A stretch of DNA of 64,000 nucleotides from Brachionus rotundiformis (lineage: Eukaryota > Rotifera > Eurotatoria > Ploima > Brachionidae). The stretch covers positions 1,417,318-1,481,317 of the forward strand of contig JAESIW010000137.1 in assembly GCA_016802295.1 (NCBI GenBank). Direction: 5' to 3'. The translations under genes were made by a program, and so were the position numbers. The notes below the pieces were generated by a model that was not told where the DNA came from, ran no database searches, and saw only the letters and a list, made by a program, of their open reading frames with translations. This document shows positions 12,103-25,200 of this stretch, piece after piece (the stretch's first letter is position 1; every line of letters begins with the position of its first letter).

Positions 12103-12302
12103 TAATTTAATTGATTTAAAGACGAAATACTTTATTTTTATCTGTAAGAGTTAGACTGTTGTCATGTCTTTTCTAAATATTTTTTTTATAAAATAATATG
12201 AAGCACCATCAATTCTCGTATACATATCTTTTAACATGGCAAACGAGTTTTGATTTTTTGTCCAGTCTAATCATATTAAATTTTTGTAAGTAATTTATAT
12301 AT
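12103..12302 (+). repeat. Dispersed repeat, copy 1
   Basis: About 200 bp that recur in the same orientation at 61131-61345, roughly 85% alike by eye. Shared blocks include AATTGATTT(A/G)AAGACG, CTTTATTTTTA(T/G)CTGTAAGAG, TGTTGTCATGTCTTTC, AAATGAAGCACCA, TCGTATACAT(A/G)TCTTTTAACATGGC and GTAATTTATATAT. No open frame and no clear terminal repeats; a SINE or a non-autonomous transposon is possible. Confidence 0.85.
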
Positions 12303-13149
12303 TTAGTATATTAATAACTACTTTAGACTAAATATAAAAATAAAATGAAAACAAATTTAGAAATAATTGATATTGATGCTGAAATGAACATTTGGAGATA
12401 ATTTCAGAATAAAACTTGTCCCAAAGGTATAATTACTTCTTTTAGCCAAACATACCGAATAAATAAATGCTCTCCCTTCGAAGAAAATAAAGATAAAGGG
12501 ATTAAGCTTTTCTGTAGCTTTAGAAATCTTTAATTAGGCTCAAAAAAATGACAATCCAAACTAAATGGTAAAATATCTGAGTCCATCGCAGATTTTTGGC
12601 AGTTTAGTTGTCATTTCATTGCATTACTCCTAAACTTTTAGCTTGCCTTGAGGCTCGCGGTTGATTTGGACATTACCACACACTTGAAAAAAAACAACAA
12701 TACAAAATAATTAAGATTAATTTTAGAAATAAAGAATTTAAATTAATCTTAAATTAAAGAATATATTTTATTAATTTTTAACTTTAAGCTGAGAGAATGC
12801 TGTTTTATTTCATTTGTTAGGGAACTTTAGAAACAACAATGTGACAGAATTTATAAGTATCTTTATCATAAATTTATATGTTATTCGAAAATTCCTTATA
12901 ATCACAATAAGACTAAATCAGGAAGAAAATCTATAAATTATTAAAATAAATACAAAAATAATAGTTGACAAGTCGCATTATATTTTTATAGCTAATTTTA
13001 TATTTTTTGATTGGCATAATTTATTAAGATAAGGGTTCTTTCCAAATTGAAAATATAATCAGTATTAAAAAGTATATTTTAGCAACACGTTGAACAAAAA
13101 ATTAATACACTTGTTGTCGATTTGAAAATACATGCTATAAACTGGTTAA

Positions 13150-16100
13150 ATGGATTTGAATGTTCTTAAAGAGTTTATACTTGACTCAAAATCTACAGAA
13201 TATAATTCAATAATACAAATTATTGGTGAACTAAATGAAGGTAAGACTCTTATTAAAAAAATTGACTATCATCTTTATTTTCCTAACATGTTGGAAAATT
13301 TAACTTAATAATAAATAAATAGACTTAGAATTTTATTTATTTTTTATTTAGTATCTTGAATTGAAAATTTTCTTATCAAATCTGAAAAAATGTAATTTTT
13401 TTGTAAGTTATTCAGCAAGAAAATTCAAAAATTAGTCTACACCGAATTCTAAGAGATAAGTACTTTGTTCTTGTCGAACTGATAATTGACACTAACAACG
13501 AGTTATTGATCAAATTTACTTTAAATGCCCTTCAGGTAATTAATATAATATAATATATTAAATATTTAACAAAAATGTTTAATTTATTAAAGGAATATTT
13601 GAACGAGGAATCAAAATGTCATCAATGTTCATTCAAAGAAAAATCACAGTTTTTACTGAATATTATGCGCTATATTCAGCACGCTACTTTCCACAATGAG
13701 ATAACCAAGTTAGAAATTTTCAAGGTAGAATCTTAAAAAATAATTTCTAATATAATTAATAAATTTTTTTTTAGTTTTTAATTAATAATCATGAAACAAT
13801 AGAATCATATTTGACATCTAGAATTTTCGATTGCATCTTAAGCGTAGTTTAATTTTAATTTTTAAATAAAAAAAATTATCTTTTAAGCTTAGATTTCCAT
13901 TGCGGAATTGGAAAGCGAAAATAGGTTATTACAGAGCTCCTCGAAAGCATTAATAATTAAATATATAGCTGTGATTTGTAATCAGTCAAGAGTAAAATAT
14001 ATTACTAGCTAAAAAAATTTTTTATCTATTTCTATTTTAGGAACTAATGAGACAAGATAACAGTTTAGGTGAACCACACCAATCTTTTGATTCATTTATG
14101 GTCGAATCTTTTTCTATTTTGTTAGATATTTTTAATCAAAATTTTAGGTAGAAAAAATTGTTAAGAATTTTGAAGTTTTAATTCTTAAAAATTCTTTAAG
14201 ATCATTTGAGTTAAAGAATCTAATCTTGGAATGCATCGAACAGCTACTTAACAATTTAATTAGTGACAAAAATAAATTATATGATATTAGAAAAAATGAA
14301 TTGTTTATTCAATTTGCTTGGTAATTTTTTTTCAAATTTTCCAAATATTCATTTTTGAAATAATTTGATTACAGGCAAAAATTTTGTCCTTCCATTTTGT
14401 GCCAATTTGGTGATTGTGGTCTTCCGAACAAGCCCTCTGACAACCAAAGCCTGGACTTCAAACAAATTTATACCATTTTGATTCAACTGACCAGTCTTAT
14501 TGGCGGAAATAAGATTATGATCCCTGTCTTCGAAGCAATATACCAACGAGTTCTTATGTTCTCACCAGATCAAGATAACCATCTTATCCTTAGACTTTTT
14601 AAGACAGTAAATTTAAACTAATATTGGTTGATAACTAATTAAGCATTTTAATTTAATTTAGTATATGACCAGAGATTTTATAATTTCTTTAATATCATTT
14701 AGTGGTACCGATTACTCGCAGCTTACCATAAATGACCTTTCTCTATTAAATTTGTAAGTTTTTTTAATTAAAGCTAATTTTTTTAATCAAGTAATTGATC
14801 AAGAATTTTGGGCTATTACCGCAATTGTTTTCAACAATCAATCAAAAATCAAAATGATAAAACCCTTCAATTGCTGAGCTTGGAATGCAGTCATTCGTTT
14901 GTTGATATAATTTTTGAGCTTTATGAAGAAAATTTTGTTCAAATAGAAAAAAAATTGGTTGAACAAGACATGATTTCGGATCCAAATTGGGCTTCGACTT
15001 GTTCAAATGATAAAAATGAGTCTTTTATTGACTCTTTATCAGATTTATATGTAGAGAAAATTCTTGAATTTTCATCTCAATTAACAAAAGAAAAATTAAA
15101 TAACTTGGTACAGGAATTAAAGAAATTTTCTGTGAATTTTATACAAATAAAAAATGAGAAGTTTTTGAGGGAAAATTCATTTAAGCTTTTAATTGTGGGC
15201 CACATGAGCATCTACTATCTTGTGGATGCATCCAAGAGTACAATTGATAGAAAAAAAATAATCGATAGAATCTTGATGTATGATGAATGTGATTTTAACC
15301 AAGAACCAGATTGCCAAGCTAATTTATTCAAAGTATTTTTGGAAAAAATATTTTCCAAATTATCAGCTAATTCAGTGCAAGTATCGGATGATAATTTAAA
15401 TCAAATTGGTTTATTAGTTAAGCAAATAGAGTGTTGGCAAAGGGTCAAAACAGAAAAAAATTCAAATCAAATGCAACCAAAGAATTTGATTTTAGTCCAA
15501 AAAATTCTAAAATGTTGCTGGACTTATTTACTTGATGTTATGGTGGGGTTTTTGGAACATTCAAAATTGGACTCGATTGAAAAAGTGCTATTCGATGAAC
15601 CAATTGATGAAAATCAAAGCGAAAATGTTTCCAATGATATAACTTTTATTAAATTTTCAATCAAATCAAATCTGGACTCGTTGCACAAAATTATTACAAT
15701 GCTAACTTGCATTGAAACAATGGACAAAGAGCTAGACCAAATATTTTTTATTCTAATCGAGTCCAATTTTTATAAAAATTCTCTACTAAAATCTGTGGAA
15801 GAATTGAGCTTAAATAAAATAATAAATTTAGACTTTGTGCTGTACACAACCATAGATTTATTGATTGATACAAAAAAGTCCTTTTTGTCACAAACAAGCT
15901 CTGACAAAATCTTGTGGAAGTATTTGGTACAGAGCTTATTTTTTAGTCTTGGTTTACAGGCTAATTTAGAGTATAGCCAGGCATGCGTGCCAAAAAACTC
16001 CTACAAGCAAAACTTTACCAAATTCTTTTTGAATAAAAAGCAAAAAATATTTGCTTCTGTGTATTCAAATTTGAATGAGACCAACCAGACAACTTGTGTC

Positions 16101-19100
16101 AACCGCACAAAATCTTTGGACATCAGTGACAAAAGCGACCAAGTTGATAACATAATTGAATGTTTATTTTATTTTTTAAAAAAATCCAAACCAATTTCAA
16201 ATATTAGAACAGATAAAATTGACTTGATAGATTGTATAGCCAACAAGGCACATGATTTTCTCTTTAATAAGCTTTTTGTCAAATTGGTTGAAAGCAGTGA
16301 ATCTTATTTTGAGCATGTTTGGAACCTTTGTTCATACATGTGCCAATTCAGCAAGCGTTTTTTGACACAAGAACCAAAGCTACGCACTCAGCATGAATAT
16401 TTTTCATTCAGTTTTCTTGTAATAGACAAACTTGAGGATATGCTCACAAGATTACTGACCCATAGCGAATTATCTATTTTTTTTATAGACATTTGGTTGA
16501 ATGTTTATTTAGAATATTTTGAGGATGTATTTTCAAAATGTGGCTCAATGAGAAAATCTAATAGTGACAGTGTGGTTAAAAAGTTTGGCAAAAAAATTAA
16601 GGAAAACAGGCCAATTCAGTCTTGTTTTTTGATAGATATATCTATTTTGAAAAAAATTATCAGCTTGATACAAAATGTATTCGAAATGCATAATTTGTCA
16701 GGCTTAAACTTAGATTATCCCAAGTGTATGAATAAACGGGCCTCTTTTGATCAAAATTACATCAGTACTCCATCTATAAGTCCTTCGACATCGGCCTCAA
16801 GTCCTTTGCCAATAAACCATGACTTTGCCGAGCCCTTTCATTTGATCCAAAAATTGGAATTGTACAAAAATGAATTGAACCAAAAATCAAAAGGTGAATT
16901 AGCCTCAAAAATTTTCTACAAAAACACCATTTCTTTACTAAAAGACCCAAATGATAACATATCTCCAGAAATTTACTTCATGGATCAAATTTATAACACG
17001 AACAATATTTTATTAATACCATACAAGCGATTGATGCTAAATAAATATCTGGAATCAAATTTAAGAGACCATATTTTGGCATCGATCTGTGAACTGGTAG
17101 AAAGAAGCTCTACAAAAATATTAAACTGTTGGAGTCTAATATTTCATTGTATCAACGGAGTTGTTCTTGATGAAAAAAAAGATAATTGTTTAAAAAATAA
17201 TTTTTTAAAAGCTAATCAGTCCGATTCGTCTGTATATTCGTCAGAGGATGAGGATGAGCCCGCATCACCTCAGCACTCGTCGAGCGATTCAGAACAATGC
17301 CTCAAGAATTCAAGCTTTATTTTGCCTTCGATACCATACAGATTCGAGTCTTACCGCATAAGGCTGAATTGTTTAAAAGAAGTGTTTAATGTCTTTTTAA
17401 AACTTGCCCAAGAATCGGACTATGTTTTGGCTTTTGGTGCATATGACTTTTTAAGATGTGTCAGTAATTACTTACAGTACACAGCTTCGCTTTCGATTGA
17501 TATTTGGGAAAAAAATGCTTTTGACCAAAGGGTTGACAACGATCAAATTGACGAGACCCTTAGTTCTGACCAAGAAAATGAAGATTTGTTTCTATCAGCT
17601 AATGACCATTCAATACAAGAACGACACTATCACTTCACATCCAACTATGACCATTTATGCCAGCTCTCCAGTGCTAATGATTCAAATACCCAAAACAAGG
17701 TATTTATTAATGGAATTCAGAAAATTTTCGAAATTATACTCAATTATAAACAAAATGGTGAGAATTCAAAGTTTTCAATTCAAATAAAAAAATTCCAAAT
17801 CTCAATTTTGGAAAAGAAATCCAATGTTGATTTGGAAAATTTAAATAAATTTTCTCCTAGTGAAGAAACTGATGGTTTAAGTTGTTTTGAAGATGCAGAT
17901 CAAATTGATAGACTTAATATCGAGTTCGGAAATTTTTTTACCAATGATTGCAAAAATTGTTCCAAAATTATTGTCTTTGCATTCAAAAATTTAGCTTCTA
18001 GGATACTTATGGCTCATGATGAAATAAACTCGGTCCAAATTGTTCAACTGATGTTTGATCTGGCATCAAAATTGGTTGAAAGCAATGATCTAGAGACTCT
18101 TGGCTACGTGATCATTGATGTCTTTATGGAAGTGATTTTTTTTCAAATAGATAAATGCGAATTTAGGAATTCAAAAATTGATCTTAGATTTACTAAACTA
18201 AATCCTAAGTTGCTATCTAATTCATTTTTCATATCCAATTTAGTGACCAAAATGATTGAAAAAATGATTATTTTGTGCACAAAATTTGTCAACAAGTGCC
18301 AAACAAACTCGTTTCATAAATTGATTGTTTATTCTATTATTAATCGAATTTTTTATTTAATTTCTACATGTCTGGTAAAAAAGTTAACCAATTTTTGCGC
18401 ATTGCCAGAGGCGAATTATACTCACCACCTCAAAGGGCTTTATCAGTCATGTTTTTGTTTAGGTGATGCGAAATTATCCCAAATATGCCAAAAGTCAATC
18501 AAACTTTTGCACAAGATTAGCTTACTGCCATTTGAAACTCTCTGTAGCAGTCTGAATTGTCCACAAAATGATGGGAAGGAAAATTTCTCCAACATGGAAG
18601 TATTGACACAAAAATGCAAAACAGCATGGGAGCTTCAAAATGTCAAAAAATCGTTTCAATTTGCCAAGCTTTTGCTAAATTCAGACAATTTAAAGTCCAA
18701 TCAAAGCTTTGATTGTTTGAATATTGATGAAGATTTTGAAGATGATAGTTTGGTAAATACCACTGATGATAAGAATTTTTTTCGGGATTTTTCTCTTAAA
18801 TTTAGCACCAATACAGCATTAAACACATCAAAGATATTCCAAAATTCGGATGATTTTAAGCACTTAAATCTCACTTGTTTCATCAGCATCTTCAAATTTC
18901 ATTCCGATTTTCTAAGCCTGTTGAAATATTTATCATTTGATGAAGACAAGTTATTTCTCTATGAAGTCATTAAATGCTTAACTTTTACCTATTTAGCTAG
19001 TTTAAAGCTTGAACAAAACATTTCACTTAAAATTTTGTTAAGCAAAATATTCTATCTCAATTACGAAAATTCATTGGCATCTTTTGCCAACTTGACCAAA

Positions 19101-19853
19101 AAAAGTTTTATCATTATCAATTATTTGTATTTGAATAAGAATCTAGTGGAAATGGAACTCGATTTTAAGTCTTCAATTGAGACATTTAACTATGATTCAT
19201 TGTCCGAGTTTAGTGATACAGATCAATTAAAGATTCTAGTCAAAAAGTACCCAAAAAAAATGTTTTTTGCTCAATATTTTAAAACTTTTATCAATCAAAT
19301 AAACAGTTTTTATAGATATTTATTCGAATCTAGTCACCAAATTAAGGTGCAAGGAGCTTCATTTGAATTATTTTTGGACAATTTCAGAAATAAAGACTTG
19401 TCTGAGTATTCAGAAGAAATGCTTGGTAAAGAAGTAGAAAATTTCTTGTTAGATTTTAAATCGAAGAACAACATGGACGCGGAATTTTGTGAAGCAAATG
19501 AGCATGGTCAAGACAAGTACCTGATTAGAGATAGAAAAAATTTGTTCAAAGTGTGGTCTCTTGAAATAATACCTTGCTTGTTCTTAGATTTAAGCAAACA
19601 AGTTTCAGATGATGTACCTGAATTAAAACTAGTCAATTTGGTTAATTTCTATTCTGGTGAGAAAAAGTTCCAAATGCATCTAATTGAAAATTTGGTCGAG
19701 CTTATTTTATTATTCAATTCGTGCTCTAGGTTCTGCAAATGCTCGGCCAATATTGAAAATGAATTCAGTTTTTGTAAAATTGATTTTAATACTTTTATAA
19801 GTATTACCAATAAATTGATGTCTATTTTAGCCATTTTAGTTTCTAGGAAATAA
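13150..19853 (+). CDS. ARFGEF3: ARFGEF3 (BIG3)-like protein
   Basis: Ten exons: 13150-13240, 13420-13535, 13593-13724, 13775-13843, 13893-13991, 14041-14147, 14201-14320, 14375-14606, 14662-14753 and 14804-19853; phases agree and give 2035 aa (human ARFGEF3 is 2177). ARFGEF3 is a large alpha-helical relative of the BIG Arf-GEFs; in mammals it lacks a normal Sec7 domain and acts in secretory-granule control and as a prohibitin-binding scaffold. Matches I can see are 'FAWQKFCPSIL' followed by 'IGGNKIMIPVFEAIYQRVLMF' (human: IWKNLCPALI and a Y.RVL box), and 'ASICELVERSSTKILNCW' near residue 1110 (human: TSIGELVEVCSTQIQSGW). A Ser/acidic linker follows near 1160-1180. I find no Sec7 catalytic motif. 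The last conserved 20-30 residues of the family seem absent. Much of the 5-kb last exon is too diverged to align by eye; an exportin-like HEAT protein was the alternative. Confidence 0.7.
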
Positions 19854-20407
19854 TTTTTAAAAGACAAATTTTTTTATAAATAAATTAAATTTAAATTTTC
19901 AAAGATTTTATTTATTTTTTTAATTTTTTGACTCAGAAACTCGAAAATACTAATTTGCTTAAGTAACCACTTCAACACTTCATTTAATAGGGAATTTTTT
20001 TATTAAAAAAATGACAATTTGGTAAGAATATCAAAAACAAATTTGTTTAGAATATTTCTAATTTATTAAGAAGAAAACATCTTTTGAATACAACAACTAT
20101 TTTTTTATTACATTCTCCAAAAATTTAATTATAAAAATAAAACAGGTTAATTTCTAAATGACAAAATGTATTTTGAAACTATTCAACTTGAAATATTGTT
20201 ATTTTAATATTTTTTTAATGGAAAATTAATAAGATATTGTTTACCAATGTTTTACTCGAATGAAAAAAATATGCACCTTTTTAATAAATTCTTAAAAACA
20301 AATTTAAAACGAAAATTTTAATTAAAGTTTCTACTATATTAGAAACCGAGGCGATCGCTTAGAATATAAAAGACGCTAGAAATATTTTAAACTAAAGTAA
20401 ATTCGAA
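19854..20407. other. Intergenic region, nothing recognised
   Basis: AT-rich spacer between two + strand genes. A somewhat GC-richer patch (CCGAGGCGATCGCTTAGAATATAAAAGACG) lies 30-65 bases upstream of the next ATG. It includes a TATAAAAG-like box and might be a core promoter. Confidence 0.4.
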
Positions 20408-20971
20408 ATGAGTCGAGGAATTCACACCAGAAACTATCACCAGTATTCTGAGAAAAACCATAATTTGAAAATAGTTAAAACCGAAATTCAAGAGAATGGT
20501 GAAGCGTTCCAATTAGTACGGCCAGTAGAACCGGAAAAAAAACAATCCGAAGAGTTGGTATCAAAATTAATTCAGCAATACGGTACCAAATCAAAATCAA
20601 CTCGAAAAACGTGAGTAAAATTACCACTTTTATATGTAATAATAAAATTTAAAAGTGAAGAATTGAACACAGTTCAAGCTGCTTTTCCCAAAGTTGCCAA
20701 AAGATTGCTTACATCTTATGAAGGAAGTAATATAGTATCAGATTCTCAACAAGATTTAATCGGTGATAGATATTTGGCCGAACAAATTAGACAAATAAAT
20801 GAGGAAAATAGAAAAAAATCCATTCTTGATAAATGGAGTCATTTGCTTTATGAGGGGGAAGATGAAGGAAAGTATGAATCAAGTTATCAACCGCCAGTTG
20901 TTGACTATTCCAATATTCAGCCCATTAGATCTACCACTTTTACTCTTAATAATCCAATGAGACCAAATTAG
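20408..20971 (+). CDS. Orphan family protein A (paralogue of B)
   Basis: Exons 20408-20610 and 20656-20971, phase 2 junction, 172 aa; the intron is 45 bp. I do not recognise the family. Two blocks are shared with gene B at 25.7 kb: an N-terminal motif 'NLKIVKTEI....GEAFQLVRP' (about residues 18-41) and a core starting 'ELNTVQAAF' and containing 'SDSQQDLIGDRYLAEQIR' and 'LDKWSHLLYEGE' (about residues 70-135). The intron lies at the same place and phase in both. The product is hydrophilic, with no signal peptide or membrane segment, and ends soon after the core with a Pro/Asn-rich tail. Gene A lies beyond the 3' end of UBE4B, which is convergent with it. Confidence 0.8.
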
Positions 20972-22248
20972 ATATCTTTAATCTAAATTAAAATAAATAA
21001 AATAATTTATTAAATATTTTTATACTAAACCATACTTTTTTGTACCTAATTTATACAAAATCTTGAAATAAAATATAAAAAATTTGATTAAAATTTGAAA
21101 TGAGATAAAACAGGTATATTTTTTATAAATTATTTAAGGTTAGATTTGTTCCAAGATAACTACTATAGTTTTGGAAATGCAAACATGGATAGATCTATAT
21201 GGTTTGGTTTTAACAATCGCCTCAAAAAAAGATTAATAAGCCATTCATGATTAAGATTTTCACTTTAAAATTGATTGTCACTTTAAAATTTCATTAGAAA
21301 TTTTTTTTTTGATTTTTTAAGTTATTATTGAGATACTAAATTTCATTGTTCTGCTACTAACTAAAAAAATTAAAAATGAAACTGCTATCTTATATATGAT
21401 TCTAAATTTTAAAACAAATAATTAAAAACTAGATTGACTGATTTTTATTTTAGATTTGTTAATTTTCTCAAATATTTTGATAAAAATTAATTAAGATATT
21501 TTATCATCGTAACCAAGGTGAAGAAGAAGAAAGATTTCAAGATGATGCTTTGTAAACTGCTAAAACCAAAAAAAAGAGGAAAAATCGAAACTTTTTTGCC
21601 TTTTGTAAATTAGAAATGTCGATAGCTTCTTGAAAAGAGTGTTTAAGGGTCGAAATCGGCCTAAATATAACTTAAATCAAGGAAAAGTCAAAAATAATCA
21701 CCTATTTTCCTCTTTTTTTTTGTATATTTTAATATCATTAATAAAAATTAAAATCAATTTTTAATAATATGTATCAAAAAACTTTTCTGTTATCATAAAA
21801 ATAAAGAAATAATAAAAAAAATAAGAACAGCGTCATTTTTTTATAAGTAGAAAATTTAGTATCACCTAAACTACTTGCTAAATTTAAGATAACTCTGTAA
21901 TTGATAAAGTTTATTTTTATATTGACTAAAATAAATATAAAAATATTTTTATTTTAGTCAGTTGAAATTTGAAAGTAATTAAATTCAATTATTAATTACC
22001 ATTCTTTCAAAAAAATAGAATAGAGATTTCTGTATAGTTTTTAATATTAATGCAGAACCTAAATAATTTAATTAAAAATTAATTTTTGCTAGTCTAACTA
22101 GTCTAAAAGTCTAATTTTTTTCCTTTGCTTTTAAGATTAAATTGAACGAAAAAATTTTTATTAATAATATTGAAATTAAAATTTTTGAAAAAATTAAATA
22201 AATACGATTAATTTTAGTCAATGATTATCAAAAATTAAAAATAAATTG
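20972..22248. other. Intergenic region between gene A and UBE4B
   Basis: Spacer between convergent 3' ends. Nothing recognised; a short inverted pair (AAAATAAATATAAAAATATTTTTATTTTAG) occurs near 21927-21957. Confidence 0.45.
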
Positions 22249-25200
22249 CTAATTTTGATGACTTTGTTCAATTTCAATTTGGTTTTGCTTCAATTTTTTC
22301 TTCAAATAGACCTCACCATCTTTTACATTGGCCCTTATCCATTCATGTATTTGCTTCTGAAGTTCTGTGTCACTTTCAAGCTTATCTTCAGTCAAAGGCA
22401 TTCGATTAAACGGGTCAAAATTAGAGTTCAATAAGTGCCTAACAATTACTGACCTCTCCATTATTTTGTTGCTAGTTGGTAATCGAACTGGATCGATCAT
22501 TACCGTGTCCATCAGAGGATCTTAATTAAATAAATTGAAAGAAAAAAAAGCTTTTTTTCCACTTACCTTTGAACTCATCAGGTGCATTGTCTATATCAAC
22601 GTCTACCTGGCTCTTCTGCTCAACAATTACCTCGACTTTCTCTGCCAGAGATCTGAATTTTTCTATTTCAATTTGGGATTTTATGTTGGCATTTGACATT
22701 CGCTTGATTGCGTCTACGAAAAGCTCTTTTTTATAGGATCTCTTAAAGTCAAAAATTAATAAAAATAATAAAATGAAATAATTAAATTTACCTCATCGTT
22801 AGCTAATGCCTCGGCAAATCGTTCATGGCTAGACAAATTTAGATAGATAGATGTCAACAGGTCAAGTAGGCGTTTGGGTTCAAAATTGTAGTCCTTTGGG
22901 TTCTTGACTTTTAAATTTATGCACCGCGGACCACATAATTGATATAAATTAAAGTTAAGCATAGCTGCTAATTTATCAACAATTTCCTTAGAGACAAAAA
23001 TTTAATTTTTAAAATTAAATCTTGACTTTAATTACATCAATTAAGAATGGTTTGTGAATGTGCTTAGTAATGTAGCTGAACATTTCAACAGTTTCAGTTG
23101 CCAATGTTAGATAAGATCTGCACTGTCGCTCGTCTTGGGCTAGCTGTGACTCTTTCTGACTGCGGGCTTCCTTTAAAATTTTAATAAGAATTTATCCTAA
23201 TTAAAAAAAAAAAAGTAAATTACTTGGCTCATCTGGTTCCATTCAGTTTTGTTTTCTATCAAATTTTGAATTTCATGAATACGCTTTAAGCTTTCCAAAC
23301 TCTCATCTAATAAGTATGTAGCATCATTTATTATCATGTTGATAAATCGAATGAATTGTTTTCCTTGGCTTTTTTATTCATTAGAAAATGCTTTAAATTT
23401 TAAATTGAAAATTACTTTGATTCATGGATAAAAGCTAATTGGTACAGTGGTATCTCCCAAAGAAATTTAAAAATAACACTTATGTGGTATCTGATTTGGA
23501 ATTTGTCATAGAATTCGCTGCTAGCACCAGTACGTTCAACATCTTAAATTTGTTTAAAATAAATTTTTCATGAATTTAAATTTTTTACCTGAATAGAATT
23601 TCATTAATGAGCTGACAAAATCTCGTCCATCAAATCGCTGGTAAACAAGCAAGTTATTGAAATAATTGGCTTTGGGCTGCACCATGGGACATGACGAAAA
23701 AAATATCTCCACAAACTTGGCCACAAGATATGGGTTTTTTATCAAATTTGTTCCATTACACAATATCAAATTTACAAATAGACTCAAATTTTCACTGGAA
23801 GGATCTTGGAGAGCATTTGGAAAGTACCTTAATTAGAAAAATTATTGTAATAATTGTTAAAGATTTAAATTATCTTTAAAATTTGTAAATGATTCAGCTT
23901 AACGTCAGCATTTATTTTTTTATTTATACTTTGATTATTCAAGCCGAGTCTATCTCTATGAGCAACGCAGACAATCAAATATTGGCTCAATTGGAACATC
24001 AAAATATAGTACAAGAACCGAATGTTGATAAAAGTACAACAGTCAAAAGACCAAGAGGCAGACCAACAAAAAAATTAAGCAACTGCTATCAAAAAACCTA
24101 GAGCATAAAATTTTTTTCTTAAATATTTACTTTTTTTTAAACTTTTTGATATCATTTTTATTTTTTAGGTATCATTTAAAACAGATTAGTTATCAATAAA
24201 AATATATTAAAATAAATCGATTTGATATCATTTATTTTTGATATCACGTAAAATACATGCCTCACATTTATGGCAATTCTAGAGTACAATTACTTTAGAC
24301 AATTATAGAAAAAGAAATAAAGCAAGCTATAATTAGAGAAAAATGGTTAAGAGAGATGAAACCTTTTTAAAAGGAAGATTTTTTTTGGATTTAAAAAATT
24401 GATATAAACAAATAATAAAATTTAGACAGTTAATTAAAATTTTTTTGTTAATTAAAATTTTTTTACATTGGTATTTAATTTATCTCAATTGGAAAAAGTT
24501 TGATTCAATGAATGCGAAAATGTACAAACAATAAAGTTTATTTAGAAATATAATAGCAATGATACAATTAAGAAAGAATTGTTTAGAAATTGTTTTAAAT
24601 TTTACTTTTATAAAAAAACTTGAATTCATCTTGAGAAAAAAATTTAATTATTTTGATATTATTTAAAGTATCAGTGAAAACAATCAAAATTTTAAATTTT
24701 GTGATATTGTTTAAATTTGATTATCAAGGGCTATTGATTAAATGAAATTAAATCAAAATTTTAATTACTGAGTATAAAACAAAATCAATTCAGCTATGTC
24801 TTCCACAAAGTACTCTGGCAAAGCATTCCATTTGTTGTCAATATTTTTTATTGCCAATGAATTTATACTTTTTGATAAAATATTTTAAAATTCAGATAAA
24901 TTTTTGGACCCAAATTTACTCTTTTATATCTTCAATATTTAAATATCGTAGTAGAACATTGACTGCCAACGAGTAAAACCTCAGGCACGATTGAACCAAC
25001 GATGGATCGAATATGATCACATCGGTGCTCAATTTACTTGACAGCAAACGCTAAAAGCAAATGATAAAAAAATAATTTTTATTAAAAAAAAATTTTTTTA
25101 TAAGTTCAATTAAAAATAATTTATAGATAGAGCCCTACGGGTCGATATTCATTTTTGCTTTGCTTTCTCTAATTAAAAATAATTTCTCCAGCTAATTATC

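Larger units (their letters stand above)
10694..13149. other. Intergenic region with microsatellite and dispersed repeat
   Basis: No gene seen in about 2.4 kb. It holds an AATA microsatellite (11331-11353) and one copy of a dispersed repeat (12103-12302), both listed separately. Around 12548-12617 an imperfect inverted pair occurs (ATGACAATCCAAACTAAA against TTTAGTTGTCAT). Confidence 0.5.

Noticed and set aside
13150..14760. Exportin-6/importin-beta identity for the 13-20 kb gene
   Set aside because: The N-terminal helical pattern is similar, but the spacing of motifs disagrees, while the W-KxCP, Y.RVL and GELVE-type boxes follow ARFGEF3 in order.
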